A DNA stretch of 64,000 bases from Rhizobium sophorae (GCF_013087515.1 NZ_JABFCN010000030.1:186001-250000), one strand, 5' to 3'; positions 25,843 through 34,439 are shown, numbered from the stretch's first letter. The notes: generated by a model from the sequence alone, not told the origin. Made by a program: numbers and translations.

Positions 25843-26106
25843 TCAGCCTTCCGGCGGCGACTCGATCATGCCGAGCGCGAGCAGGTAGGTGTCGAGGATT
25901 GCTTCCTCTTCCATGCGTTCCTGCTCGTCCTTCTTGCGCAGCGCCACGACCTTCTTCAGGATCTTGGTATCGAAGCCCATTCCCTTGGCTTCGCCATAGA
26001 CGTCCTTGATGTCGTCGGCGATGGTCTTCTTTTCTTCTTCCAGCCGTTCAATGCGCTCGATGAAAGCGCGAAGCTGATCGCGGGCGACGCCATGAGCATC
26101 AGACAT
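25843..26106 (-). CDS. gapR: GapR-family nucleoid-associated protein (DUF2312)
   Basis: 87 residues, the usual DUF2312 length: VARDQLRAFIERIERLEEEK, then DDIKDVYGEAKGMGFDTKILKKVVALRKKD. In Caulobacter GapR is an essential protein that clamps overtwisted DNA ahead of replication and transcription machinery and stimulates type II topoisomerases. The protein is nearly all helical and Lys/Glu-rich. It has its own terminator and lies 91 bases downstream of the DUF1244 gene on the same strand. Assignment rests on family resemblance along the whole length. Confidence 0.93.
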   Translation of the reverse strand: MSDAHGVARDQLRAFIERIERLEEEKKTIADDIKDVYGEAKGMGFDTKILKKVVALRKKDEQERMEEEAILDTYLLALGMIESPPEG

Positions 26107-26197
26107 CGTGTTCTCCTGATTTTTCGGTGATCAATTTTGGATGCCAGTGACTGCCGCGAAGCGGCGTCACGGTCAAGCCTGTTCGCGGCCAGCCAAG

Positions 26198-26503
26198 CTA
26201 TTTGTGTGGGTTGTTCAGTTCAAAAGCAGCCTTTTGCACAGGCGAGGCCTCGTTCTGGTGAAGATTCTTCCAGTCCTCATAGGACATGCCATAGACCATT
26301 TCGCGCGATTCGTCCCTGGTAACCGGGAGACCTTCGGCTTCTGCGGCTTCGCGATACCAGTTCGACAGGCAGTTGCGGCAGAAGCCGGCCAGATTCATCA
26401 GATCAATGTTCTGAACGTCGCTGCGTTCGCGAAGATGTGCGACGAGGCGGCGGAAGGCGGCAGCTTCGAACTCGGTCTGTTGTTCCTTGCTGAGCGCGGT
26501 CAT
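26198..26503 (-). CDS. DUF1244 protein
   Basis: 101 residues typical of DUF1244: AAAFRRLVAHLRERSDVQNI, MNLAGFCRNCLSNWY and MVYGMSYEDWKNLHQ. The two cysteines CRNC could bind a metal or be redox active. The family is small, alpha-helical and of unknown function, found widely in alpha- and gammaproteobacteria. It sits 48 bases downstream of the N-formylglutamate amidohydrolase-like gene, probably in one transcript. Confidence 0.9.
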   Translation of the reverse strand: MTALSKEQQTEFEAAAFRRLVAHLRERSDVQNIDLMNLAGFCRNCLSNWYREAAEAEGLPVTRDESREMVYGMSYEDWKNLHQNEASPVQKAAFELNNPHK

Positions 26504-26551
26504 CTCGCTTCCTTTCGTTAAAGTGAGGCCTTTCGTTCAATTGGCCTTCGT

Positions 26552-27340
26552 TCAATAGGGGCCGGTGCGCGACAAATGGACGTCGTATCCGTGCAAGGCG
26601 GGATCGGCATTCATCGCCGCAAAGATCGGCGCCAGGCGTTCGGCCCATGCCGATATGCCGGTCTCGTCTGCGATCAGGTCCTGCCGCACTTCGAGCAGCG
26701 CATGCGGAATGCCTGTGATCATGCAATGGCGGTACATGGTATCGCCCTTCAGTGCGCCGTCATAGGGTTCGTTGTCGCCAACGGCGAGATCGGGGTCGGC
26801 GCGCAGCATGTCGAGCAGCGGGCCGACGGCGCGATGGTCGCTATCCCAAAGCACGGCGGCGTGCCAGGGACGGGGAATGCCTTTCCAGGCCGGCGTGAAG
26901 GAGTGCAGCGACAGCACCAGCGGCGCCCTGCCGGTGGCATTCGCCACGCTGTCGATCGTTGCGGCGACAGCGTCGTGATAGGGGCGGTGGAAGGTTTCGA
27001 TGCGGTAGTCCCATTCCTGCGGTGTGATCGGATGATTGCCTGATATGATGGCGCCGTCGGAGATCTTCATGATTAGCGTCGGATCGTCTTCACCGCGATT
27101 CGGATCGATCAGCAGACGCGAAAAGCCGCCGAGCACGGCAGGAACGCCGAGCTTCGCCGAAAGCTGCCGCGTCAGGCGCTCGATGCCGATGTCGTAGGCG
27201 ATGTGGCGGGCGAAGGCCGCGTCGGGCAGTCCGAGCCGGCCATATCGCGCGGGAAGGCGGTTCATCGCATGATCTGCGAGGATCACCATGCCTTTGTCAT
27301 GTTTGCCGGATAGGATTTCGAAGGATTGGAAGTCGTCCAT
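26552..27340 (-). CDS. N-formylglutamate amidohydrolase family protein
   Basis: 262 residues of the N-formylglutamate amidohydrolase fold: VILADHAMNRLPARYG, the YDIGIERLTRQL segment, LLIDPNRGEDDPTLI, LSLHSFTPAWKG and GDNEPYDG. The canonical enzyme hydrolyses N-formyl-glutamate in histidine breakdown (hut), but no hut genes are nearby. The substrate could be another formyl- or acyl-amino acid. The ATG at 27340 is chosen; a longer TTG form from 27406 is possible. Ribosome binding sequence is weak for both. Confidence 0.85.
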   Translation of the reverse strand: MDDFQSFEILSGKHDKGMVILADHAMNRLPARYGRLGLPDAAFARHIAYDIGIERLTRQLSAKLGVPAVLGGFSRLLIDPNRGEDDPTLIMKISDGAIISGNHPITPQEWDYRIETFHRPYHDAVAATIDSVANATGRAPLVLSLHSFTPAWKGIPRPWHAAVLWDSDHRAVGPLLDMLRADPDLAVGDNEPYDGALKGDTMYRHCMITGIPHALLEVRQDLIADETGISAWAERLAPIFAAMNADPALHGYDVHLSRTGPY

Positions 27341-27542
27341 CAGGAATTGCCGTTCGTCATTTGCGCCGTCGGGCGCAGTGATCGCATGTACCTGCGGCGG
27401 GTTCAAGCGTGGCGGGCGAGGAGAGGTTGAGCCGGACCCTCGACAGGTGGATTATGAAAGGAAATATAATCGATTAGCATTGCGTTGACTTTCGCTTGAC
27501 GGCGGCGCAAGAAGACACGGATACGAATAACCGTGGAGCTAT

Positions 27543-28028
27543 TTGGGAGCCGTGTTGATCCAAGCCGCGCCAAGTTTCCTCACGCGGTCCGGACCGCTGG
27601 TCCGTCTCGCTTTGTTCGCTCTTGCAGCCGCCATGCCGTTTTTCATCGCAGATGCCGCACGCGCCGATTTTCGCGTCTGCAACGGAACACAGAATCTCGT
27701 CGGCGTCGCGATCGGATACCGGGCCAAGGATGGCTGGGTGACGGAGGGCTGGTGGCAGGTGCCGGCAACGACCTGCGCCACGCTGATCGAGGGAGAATTG
27801 CAGTCGCGTTATTATTACCTCTACGCAGAGGACGCCGCCCGGGGAGGACGATGGACGGGTGACGTGCACATGTGCGTGGCGGAAAATGAATTCAAGATCT
27901 CGGGTGTGCAGGATTGTTATGCCCGCGGTTACCAGAAGATGGGATTCAAGGAATATGATACGGGCCGCCAGGGTAGCTGGATGGTTCAGCTCTCCGACAC
28001 CCCAGGGACGCAAGAAAGCCAGAATTGA
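27543..28028 (+). CDS. DUF1036 exported protein
   Basis: 161 residues. A signal-like hydrophobic segment (LVRLALFALAAAMPFFIADAARA) precedes the DUF1036 domain: FRVCNGTQNLVGVAIGYR, GWVTEGWWQVPATTC, YYYLYAED, HMCVAENEFKI and DCYARGY. Four conserved cysteines in the mature part suggest disulphides in the periplasm. Function unknown. The start is uncertain (TTG 27543 or GTG 27552). Its TGA stop overlaps the ATG of pykA by one base, which couples the two genes although their functions look unrelated. Confidence 0.85.
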   Translation: MGAVLIQAAPSFLTRSGPLVRLALFALAAAMPFFIADAARADFRVCNGTQNLVGVAIGYRAKDGWVTEGWWQVPATTCATLIEGELQSRYYYLYAEDAARGGRWTGDVHMCVAENEFKISGVQDCYARGYQKMGFKEYDTGRQGSWMVQLSDTPGTQESQN

Positions 28029-29467
28029 TGAAGCGTAATCGCAAAGTTAAAATCCTCGCCACCCTCGGGCCAGCCTCCTCCGAGGAATCGATGATCGAGA
28101 AGCTGCACCAGGCCGGTGCCGATGTCTTCCGCATCAATATGAGCCATGCGAGCCACGACATGATGCGTACGCTCATCCAGCGCATCCGCTCGGTCGAGGC
28201 ACGCTCCGGCCGGCCGATCGGCATTCTCGCCGACCTGCAGGGACCGAAACTGCGTGTCGGCAAGTTCGTCGACGGCAAGGTGGATCTGAGGCCCGGCCAG
28301 ACCTTCACGCTCGACAACAACGAAGCCCTCGGCGATCAGAACCGCGTCTATCTGCCGCACCCCGAGATCCTGGAGTCGGTGCAGCCCGGCCACCGTCTGC
28401 TGATCGACGACGGCAAGCTCGCCCTGCGCGCAGAAAAATGCGACGGCAAGAGCATCGTCACGACTGTTATTTCGGGCACGCGCATCTCCGACCGCAAGGG
28501 CGTCAGCCTTCCCGACACGCTGCTCGGCGTCGGCGCGCTGACGGACAAGGACCGCGCCGATCTTGACGCCGTGCTTGCCACCGATGATGTCGACTGGGTG
28601 GCGCTTTCCTTCGTCCAGCGTCCTGACGACCTTGCCGAAGTGCGCAAGATCGCCCGTGGCCGCGTCGGCCTGATGTCGAAGATCGAAAAGCCGCAGGCTC
28701 TCGAGCGCATCGAGGAAATCATCGAGCTTTCCGACGCATTGATGGTCGCCCGCGGCGATCTCGGCGTCGAAATGCCGCTCGAATCGGTTCCCGGCATCCA
28801 GAAGCAGCTGATCCGCGCCTGCCGCCGTTCGGGCAAGCCGGTGGTCGTTGCCACCCAGATGCTGGAATCGATGATCTCAGCGCCGGTACCGACACGCGCC
28901 GAAGTTTCCGACGTGGCGACCGCCGTCTTCGAAGGTGCTGATGCCGTCATGCTCTCGGCCGAATCGGCCTCGGGCGACTATCCCGTCGAAGCGGTCTCGA
29001 CGATGGCGTCGATTGCCACCGCCATCGAGCGCGAGCCGCATTATCCCGGCATCATCTATGCGCAGCGTGCCCAGCCGGAAGCGACCGGCGCCGATGCGAT
29101 CTCGCTTGCCGCCCGTCAGATCGCCGAAACGCTGAAGCTGTCGGCGATCGTCTGTTATACCTCGTCGGGCACGACAGGCCTGCGTGCCTCGCGCGAGCGT
29201 CCGCAGGTGCCGATCCTGGCGCTGTCGCCGATCATCAAGACGGCGCGCCGTCTTGCCGTCGTCTGGGGCCTGCATTGCGTCGTCACCCATGACGCGACAG
29301 ATCTCGACGACATGGTCAACCGCGCCTGCCGCATCGTCGCGGACGAAGGCTTCGGCAAGCCGGGCGACCGCATCATCATCTCGGCCGGTGTGCCGCTCGG
29401 CACGCCCGGCGCCACCAACATGATCCGCATCGCCTATATCGGCTCCGACGGCCAGAGCGGCGTCTGA
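28028..29467 (+). CDS. pykA: Pyruvate kinase
   Basis: 479-residue glycolytic enzyme converting phosphoenolpyruvate and ADP to pyruvate and ATP. ILATLGPASS, FRINMSHASH, DLQGPKLRVG, MSKIEKPQALERI (catalytic Lys), VARGDLGVEMP and VVATQMLESMI are intact. The C-terminal domain has CYTSSGTTGLRASR. The ATG at 28028 overlaps the preceding stop (TGATG), with an AAGAAAG ribosome binding sequence inside the DUF1036 gene. A good terminator follows. Confidence 0.97.
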   Translation: MKRNRKVKILATLGPASSEESMIEKLHQAGADVFRINMSHASHDMMRTLIQRIRSVEARSGRPIGILADLQGPKLRVGKFVDGKVDLRPGQTFTLDNNEALGDQNRVYLPHPEILESVQPGHRLLIDDGKLALRAEKCDGKSIVTTVISGTRISDRKGVSLPDTLLGVGALTDKDRADLDAVLATDDVDWVALSFVQRPDDLAEVRKIARGRVGLMSKIEKPQALERIEEIIELSDALMVARGDLGVEMPLESVPGIQKQLIRACRRSGKPVVVATQMLESMISAPVPTRAEVSDVATAVFEGADAVMLSAESASGDYPVEAVSTMASIATAIEREPHYPGIIYAQRAQPEATGADAISLAARQIAETLKLSAIVCYTSSGTTGLRASRERPQVPILALSPIIKTARRLAVVWGLHCVVTHDATDLDDMVNRACRIVADEGFGKPGDRIIISAGVPLGTPGATNMIRIAYIGSDGQSGV

Positions 29468-29485
29468 TCCAATCGCATCCCTTCG

Positions 29486-29522
29486 AAAGCCCGCTGCCTG
29501 AGGAGAGGCGGCGGGCTTTTTC
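29486..29522 (+). terminator. Intrinsic terminator of pykA
   Basis: AAAGCCCGCTGCC pairs with GGCGGCGGGCTTT (one mismatch) and is followed by TTTTTC. Confidence 0.92.
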
Positions 29523-29597
29523 GTTGACGGACCGGCATTGCCAAGCTTGGCGGCGCGTGCAAGTTTCGGTCCCTAGGGCAGGGTTCGGAGGAGCATC

Positions 29598-30233
29598 ATG
29601 GATATCGTCACGCTTCTGGCTTTTGCGGCCGTTTCCTCCGTTGGCATCGCGACGCCGGGGCCAACGGTGCTGTTGGCGCTGACCAACGGTTCTCGGCATG
29701 GCCTCCGCCGCGCAGTTGCCGGCATGATCGGCGCGGTGCTGTCCGATTTCGTGCTGATCGGCGCCGTGGCGATCGGGCTCGGCGCGCTGCTCGCCGCATC
29801 GGAATTCTGGTTCTCGATGCTGAAATGGGCGGGTGCCGCCTATCTCGCTTTTCTCGGCATCATGCTGCTGCGTTCGAAGGGCACGATCGATGCGGCGTTG
29901 AAGTCCGGCGCGCCTTCGGGCGCGACTTCGGCCTTCTCGATCGGACTGAAGAGTTTTATGGTCGCGGCGACCAATCCGAAGGGCTACCTGTTCTTTTCGG
30001 CCTTCCTGCCGCAGTTCATCGATCCGACCATGCCGCAGGCGACGCAATATATACTGCTCGCCCTTGTCTTCGCCGCGCTCGATTTCCTCATCATGTTCGG
30101 CTACGCCTTCTTCGGCTCGCAGGCGGTGCGTTTCCTGAAAACCTCGGGTGCCATGTGGCTGGAGCGGGCCTGCGGTGGCGCGCTGCTGGCGCTTGCCGGC
30201 TCACTCGCCTTCTATCGCCGGGCGACCGTCTGA
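29598..30233 (+). CDS. LysE/RhtB family exporter
   Basis: 211-residue inner-membrane protein with about six hydrophobic segments. The start MDIVTLLAFAAVSSVGIATPGPTVLLAL contains the family's PGP motif, and KSFMVAATNPKGYLFFSAFLPQFID is the second hallmark. It probably exports amino acids or related metabolites by proton exchange; the substrate cannot be told. GGAGGAGC lies upstream of the ATG. The stop is two bases from the convergent DUF4865 gene. Confidence 0.92.
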   Translation: MDIVTLLAFAAVSSVGIATPGPTVLLALTNGSRHGLRRAVAGMIGAVLSDFVLIGAVAIGLGALLAASEFWFSMLKWAGAAYLAFLGIMLLRSKGTIDAALKSGAPSGATSAFSIGLKSFMVAATNPKGYLFFSAFLPQFIDPTMPQATQYILLALVFAALDFLIMFGYAFFGSQAVRFLKTSGAMWLERACGGALLALAGSLAFYRRATV

Positions 30234-30235
30234 GT

Positions 30236-30793
30236 TCAGGGTCGAGCCAGGGATAGATGACCGACGCGATAGGCTTGCGTGTGCTCACCGATCTCGGGAA
30301 TCTCCCGCCAGAGCCTGAAGCGCACCCGCGTCCAGGTCGTCGGTTCGAAGCCGGAGACGGAGGCGAGTGCTGCGCCTGTGGCAACGTCGGCTGTAGCCTC
30401 TGCGCTTTCGGTACGGCGGATATTGGCAACCGGCGCGTAAGCCTCCGTTTGCAGAATATCGCGTGTGGCGAACCTGGCTGAGGCGATATCAGGCGAGATT
30501 TCTGCCTGCCAGACGATCCAGGTCCTCACCCGCGGCCAGCCGAAGGCGCTGGTGAGAGCCTCGAAACCTGGGCTGCACAGAAAGTCGCTTGCTCCTTCCG
30601 GCCTCTGCCAGAGATAGAAGGGCGCATAGAGATTGTCGTGGCTGCCGAACTCCCCCTTGCGGGCGCTGAGATAGGCCTTGAAGCCGAGATTGGGAAAGCC
30701 CTCGAGTAACGGACCCTTTTCGCGGACGCGGCGGTCAATGATCGACATGTCGTAATCGGCGGGCAGGGTGAAGCCGTATTGCATGGCGATCAT
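30236..30793 (-). CDS. DUF4865 protein
   Basis: 185 residues matching DUF4865: MQYGFTLPADYDM, FPNLGFKAYLSARK, YAPFYLWQRPEG, FGWPRVRTWIVWQAE. Function unknown; the strand-rich, aromatic sequence suggests a small-molecule-binding alpha/beta barrel. The ATG at 30793 with GGAGG upstream is chosen over one nine codons earlier. It lies 31 bases downstream of the tautomerase gene on the same strand, and a LysR gene is divergent from both, a likely regulated two-gene unit. Confidence 0.85.
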   Translation of the reverse strand: MIAMQYGFTLPADYDMSIIDRRVREKGPLLEGFPNLGFKAYLSARKGEFGSHDNLYAPFYLWQRPEGASDFLCSPGFEALTSAFGWPRVRTWIVWQAEISPDIASARFATRDILQTEAYAPVANIRRTESAEATADVATGAALASVSGFEPTTWTRVRFRLWREIPEIGEHTQAYRVGHLSLARP

Positions 30794-30824
30794 GATCGTG
30801 CCTCCACGGGTTGCCTCCATTTCC

Positions 30825-31244
30825 TCATTGCCCGCCTCCGGCCGTGTGCAGCCGCCAGTCGGGGTCGGTCATCTGGGCAATACCATTGCCGAAGGAGCAG
30901 TCTTCCGGGGCGCTGGTGCTGATGACGATCATAACGTCTTCGGGCCGAAGGCCTGGCGATTGAGTGAGGAGATCGACGATCCGCCGATAGAGCGTCTTCT
31001 TCGTCTCGACCGTGCGGGGCCTGCCGATGGTGATCGAGATATAGACGAAATCGTCGGAGCGCGGGCCGGCGAGATAGCTGCGGTCGAAGATCAATTCGTT
31101 CTCGTCATGCTGGTGGATGGTCTGGAAGCGGTCGTTTTCGGGCACGTCGAAGGTCTCGACCAAGGCGCGCTGAATGTTGTCGGCCAGTGCCATGAGGTAG
31201 TCCGGCGACTTGCCTTTGCGAAGGGAAATGCGAACGAAGGGCAT
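30825..31244 (-). CDS. Tautomerase-superfamily protein
   Basis: 139 residues. The catalytic N-terminal proline would be exposed after Met removal (MPFVRISLRKGKSPD), which decides the start at 31244 with GGAG seven bases upstream. Two beta-alpha-beta units, ending FGNGIAQMTDPDW, match the longer tautomerase class found beside DUF4865 genes. Expected chemistry is proton transfer or hydrolytic dehalogenation using Pro1; the substrate is unknown. Divergent from the LysR gene. Confidence 0.9.
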   Translation of the reverse strand: MPFVRISLRKGKSPDYLMALADNIQRALVETFDVPENDRFQTIHQHDENELIFDRSYLAGPRSDDFVYISITIGRPRTVETKKTLYRRIVDLLTQSPGLRPEDVMIVISTSAPEDCSFGNGIAQMTDPDWRLHTAGGGQ

Positions 31245-31361
31245 CGGAATCTCCATGGTTCAGGCCGTCGGTCGGCCTTGACAGCAGAACCATCGCACGG
31301 CACGATGATGCTGAAAATCAGAATTTTATGAATTAATGATCCTTAAAAACGGGATTATGCG

Positions 31362-32258
31362 ATGCGACGGACGAACTTCGATCTCGATGTGCTTCGAACC
31401 TTTTCGACCGGTATGGAGCTTGGCAATTTCGCCAAGGCGGCCGAGCGGCTCGGGCGTTCGACCTCGGCAGTGAGTGCGCAGCTGAAGAAGCTGGAGGAAC
31501 AGGCCGGCACGCCCATCTTCCGCAAGGCAGGGCGCGGGCTGGCGCTGACCGATGCCGGTGAGACGATGCTCGGTTATGCCCGGCGTCTGCTGGAGCTTAA
31601 CGACGAGGCGGCTGCGGCCGTCAACAGCGTTGAACTGGAAGGCTGGGTGCGGCTCGGCCTGCAGGAGGATTTCGGCGAGACCTTGCTGCCGGAGGTGCTT
31701 GGCCGCTTCGCGCGTGCCCATCCGAAGGTCCGGATCGAGGCGCGGGTGGTGCGCAATGCCGAACTGCTCGAGCGTGTCACATCAGGCAAGCTCGATCTGG
31801 CGCTTGCCTGGAGCGACGGCACGCTGACGGCGCATTGCGAGCGGATCGGCGAAGTGCCGATGCGCTGGATCGGACCTTCCGAGGGGCAGCCGGGCTGGCA
31901 AGCCGCAAGCGGCGGGCCGATGCCGCTCGCTTCGCTGGAGGCGCCGTGCCTGCTACGCAGCGCGGCGACCAAGGCACTTGATGAGGCGGGCATGTCCTGG
32001 CGGCTCGCCTTCGTCAGTCCCAGTCTCGGCGGTCTCTGGGCCGCGACGGCGGCAGGCCTCGGCCTCACCATCCGCACGCCGATCGGCCTGCCGGCGAAGG
32101 TCCGGCCGCTCGCGCCGGAGACAATCGGCTTGCCGGATTTGCCGAAGCTCGGTCTGGTCCTGCATCGGGCGGAAGCCGAACCGCAACCGGCTGCGGCCCG
32201 CCTTGCCGAGCTCGTGCTTCAGTCGGTGCATGGCGCGTTGCGCGAGGTGTTGGCTTGA
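31362..32258 (+). CDS. LysR-family transcriptional regulator
   Basis: 298 residues. An N-terminal winged HTH (about 4-62) reads FDLDVLRTFSTGMELGNFAK, AAERLGRSTSAVSAQLKKLE. A periplasmic-binding-protein-like effector domain follows (about 88-290). It is divergent from the tautomerase-DUF4865 pair. The 117 bases between them are AT-rich (AATTTTATGAATTAATGATCC) and are the likely binding region, but I could not single out one T-N11-A box. Expected to control the divergent pair and itself. Confidence 0.93.
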   Translation: MRRTNFDLDVLRTFSTGMELGNFAKAAERLGRSTSAVSAQLKKLEEQAGTPIFRKAGRGLALTDAGETMLGYARRLLELNDEAAAAVNSVELEGWVRLGLQEDFGETLLPEVLGRFARAHPKVRIEARVVRNAELLERVTSGKLDLALAWSDGTLTAHCERIGEVPMRWIGPSEGQPGWQAASGGPMPLASLEAPCLLRSAATKALDEAGMSWRLAFVSPSLGGLWAATAAGLGLTIRTPIGLPAKVRPLAPETIGLPDLPKLGLVLHRAEAEPQPAAARLAELVLQSVHGALREVLA

Positions 32259-32306
32259 CATCTCCGCATTGACCCTTTGGGCACAAGCCTGTAGCCTCGA
32301 ATCGCT

Positions 32307-32470
32307 ATGAAGACGTTCACCCTCAATATCGCTTCGGTCTTCTTCTTGAGCCTCTAAGGCTCTGCCTTCGGGCATCAGAAGATGCGGCCGCTGACCAGCC
32401 GTTGTGGCTGGCGCGTTGCCGTGGATGTAACCACCCTGCATCTGGCCAAGGAAAGGGCCGGGCAGGTTTG
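32307..32470 (+). ncRNA. Candidate structured leader with 16-residue upstream ORF
   Basis: A small ORF at 32307-32357 reads MKTFTLNIASVFFLSL. It is followed by hairpins GCATC-AGAA-GATGC (32372-32385) and CCAGCC-GTTGT-GGCTGG (32395-32411). It lies between the LysR gene and the PhyH gene. This architecture resembles translated leader/attenuator RNAs, but no known class is recognised and the small ORF has no strong ribosome binding site. Confidence 0.3.
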
Positions 32471-32488
32471 GCGATAGAGAGATATGTC

Positions 32489-33295
32489 ATGACATCAAAT
32501 GTTTACCCGCCGGCACTGAGTGCTGCGCAGATCGAGCGATTCATCGAGGATGGTTTCGTCAGGATCGACGATGCTTTTTCCCGCGAATTGGCCAAGGAAG
32601 CTCGTGCCATCATGTGGCGCGATATTCCCTTCGATGCGGATGATCCAAGGACGTGGACGCAGCCAGTGGTGCGGCTTGCCGGTTATGGCGGCGGACCTTT
32701 CGAGAAAGCCGTCAACACGCCGGTATTGCATTCGGCCTTCGATCAGCTCGTCGGCACCGGGCGCTGGGAGCCGCGCAGTGGGCTTGGCAGTTTCCCGGTC
32801 CGCTTTCCCCATCCCGATGATCCCGGCGATGCCGGTTGGCATGTCGATCTGAGCTTTCCCGGCGAGGGTTCCGATCCGGACGAGCAGCGGGATTTTTCTG
32901 CCTGGCGGGTGAACATCACCTCGCGCGGGCGGGCGCTCCTCATGCTCTTCCTGTTTTCGGATGTCGGAGAGGAGGATGCGCCGACCCGTATCCGCGTCGG
33001 TTCTCACAAGGATATTGCTCGTCTTCTAGCGCCGGCGGGGGAAGCGGGGATGGCGCATCTCTGGCTGGAGCATGTGGGAGAAGACCGTCCGCTGGCGTTA
33101 GCGACGGGCCTGGCGGGCACGGTCTATCTGTGCCATCCGTTCCTCATCCATGCAGCGCAGATGCATCGCGGCAAGGAGCCGCGTTTCATGGCGCAGCCCG
33201 GCCTTGCACCTGCCGAACCTCTTCGGCTTGAACGGAAGGACGGTGCCTATTCGCCGGTCGAGACCGCGATCCGCCGGGCGCTTCAGGAGCAGTAG
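32489..33295 (+). CDS. Phytanoyl-CoA dioxygenase (PhyH)-family protein
   Basis: 268-residue putative Fe(II)/2-oxoglutarate oxygenase. The HxD iron motif is in GWHVDLSFPG and the distal His in CHPFLIHAAQMHRG, with the 2-oxoglutarate-binding Arg likely in KEPRFMAQP. The N-terminal SAAQIERFIEDGFVRIDDAF is typical of PhyH. The start at 32489 has GAGAG upstream; the open frame further 5' lacks family resemblance. Substrate unknown. It is the only gene between the LysR gene and the convergent GlxA-type regulator. Confidence 0.88.
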   Translation: MTSNVYPPALSAAQIERFIEDGFVRIDDAFSRELAKEARAIMWRDIPFDADDPRTWTQPVVRLAGYGGGPFEKAVNTPVLHSAFDQLVGTGRWEPRSGLGSFPVRFPHPDDPGDAGWHVDLSFPGEGSDPDEQRDFSAWRVNITSRGRALLMLFLFSDVGEEDAPTRIRVGSHKDIARLLAPAGEAGMAHLWLEHVGEDRPLALATGLAGTVYLCHPFLIHAAQMHRGKEPRFMAQPGLAPAEPLRLERKDGAYSPVETAIRRALQEQ

Positions 33296-33321
33296 TCGAG
33301 ACATGATGCATCCGGCCGCCG

Positions 33322-33420
33322 ACAGCGCCGCGCGTCGTTTCAGACGCGCTAAGGACGCTGTAGCGCTTTGAATTGCTGCATAATTTTATCCTTAAATCGA
33401 ATCCGATTTAAGGAATTAGG
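33322..33420 (-). repeat. Family A double-hairpin repeat (reverse orientation) plus AT-rich palindrome
   Basis: 33322-33363 is the reverse complement of the family A unit. It is followed by CCTTAAATCG-AATC-CGATTTAAGG, a perfect 10-bp palindrome. A related AT-rich module abuts the family A copy at 47800-47889, so the two modules travel together. Confidence 0.75.
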
Positions 33421-33436
33421 CAGCAGGCCGGGTGCA

Positions 33437-34387
33437 TCAGATCTGCTGTTCCTGCACGGCGGCGCGTCGAATTGCCTGGGGCGGCTGGCCAAAGGCGCGA
33501 AGGAAGGCGCGGCGCATGCGCTCGCGATCGGCAAAGCCGGTTTCGCGGGCAACGATATCGATCGGGTGGCGGCCCTGCTCCATCATCAGACGGGCCGCTT
33601 CCAGCCGCAGATTCTCGACGGCCTTGGCCGGCGATTGTCCGGTTTCGGCGCGGAAAGCGCGGCTGAACTGGCGGGGGCTGAGATGAGCGGCTTCCGCCAA
33701 CTCCTCGACTGAAAGCGCCGATTTCAGATTGCTGCGGGCGTGAGCGAGCGCCTTCTGGATGCGGTCCGATTTAGGCTCCAGTTCCAGCAGGGCGGAAAAT
33801 TGTGACTGGCCACCAGCGCGGCGATGATAGACGACGAGCTTGCGGGAAACGGCGCGCGCCACCTCGAAACCATGATCCTTCTCGACCATCGCCAAAGCCA
33901 GATCGAGGCCGGCCGTCATGCCGGCCGAGGTCCAGATGGAACCGTCGATGATGAAGATCCGGTCCTCTTCCATCTTTATCTTGGGATAGCGGCTTTGCAA
34001 TTCGCGGGAGACATACCAGTGCGTCGTCGCGCGGCGGCCATCGAGGATGCCGGCTTCAGCGAGAAAGAAGGCACCGGTGCAGATCGAGGCCAGACGACGC
34101 GCGGCCGGCAGAGCTGCGCGGATGAAGTCGGCTTCTGCGGCATTCGGCAGCCTGATACCGGGCGCTCCTGCCACGATCAGCGTGTCGAGCTCTGGGTCGC
34201 CAAAGGCTTCCGTCTCCATCATCATGCCAAGCGAGTTGGCAATCGGCCCGCCATTTTCGGAGAGGTAGCGGATCTCGTAAACCTTTTCCTCAAGCTCGAG
34301 ATTGGCGAACTCGAAGGCGGAGACGGCTGCCAGGCTCATGATCTGGAAGCCGGGATAGAGCAGAAAGCCGATTTGCTGCACGATCAT
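33437..34387 (-). CDS. GlxA-family transcriptional regulator (DJ-1/PfpI plus AraC HTH)
   Basis: About 316 residues. The N-terminal amidotransferase-like domain starts IGFLLYPGFQIMSLAAV and has the nucleophile-elbow Cys in ASICTGAFFLAEAG. The C-terminal AraC domain has two HTHs (SVEELAEAAHLSPRQFSRAF; IDIVARETGFADRERMRRAF). The start at 34387 matches the family N-terminus; one 15 codons upstream is possible. Divergent from an SDR gene, with an inverted repeat in the shared promoter region, so it probably regulates that gene. Confidence 0.92.
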   Translation of the reverse strand: MIVQQIGFLLYPGFQIMSLAAVSAFEFANLELEEKVYEIRYLSENGGPIANSLGMMMETEAFGDPELDTLIVAGAPGIRLPNAAEADFIRAALPAARRLASICTGAFFLAEAGILDGRRATTHWYVSRELQSRYPKIKMEEDRIFIIDGSIWTSAGMTAGLDLALAMVEKDHGFEVARAVSRKLVVYHRRAGGQSQFSALLELEPKSDRIQKALAHARSNLKSALSVEELAEAAHLSPRQFSRAFRAETGQSPAKAVENLRLEAARLMMEQGRHPIDIVARETGFADRERMRRAFLRAFGQPPQAIRRAAVQEQQI

Positions 34388-34406
34388 CACCTTCGTAAAA
34401 GAGGAT

Positions 34407-34439
34407 GTCCTGAAAAGTGGTATATATGACATTCAGGAC
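34407..34439. promoter_or_regulatory. Inverted repeat between GlxA-type regulator and SDR genes, candidate operator
   Basis: GTCCTGAA (34407-34414) and TTCAGGAC (34432-34439) are perfect 8-bp arms. They flank AAGTGGTATATATGACA, which contains a -10-like TATATA. Placement in a divergent promoter suggests binding by the adjacent regulator. Confidence 0.5.
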
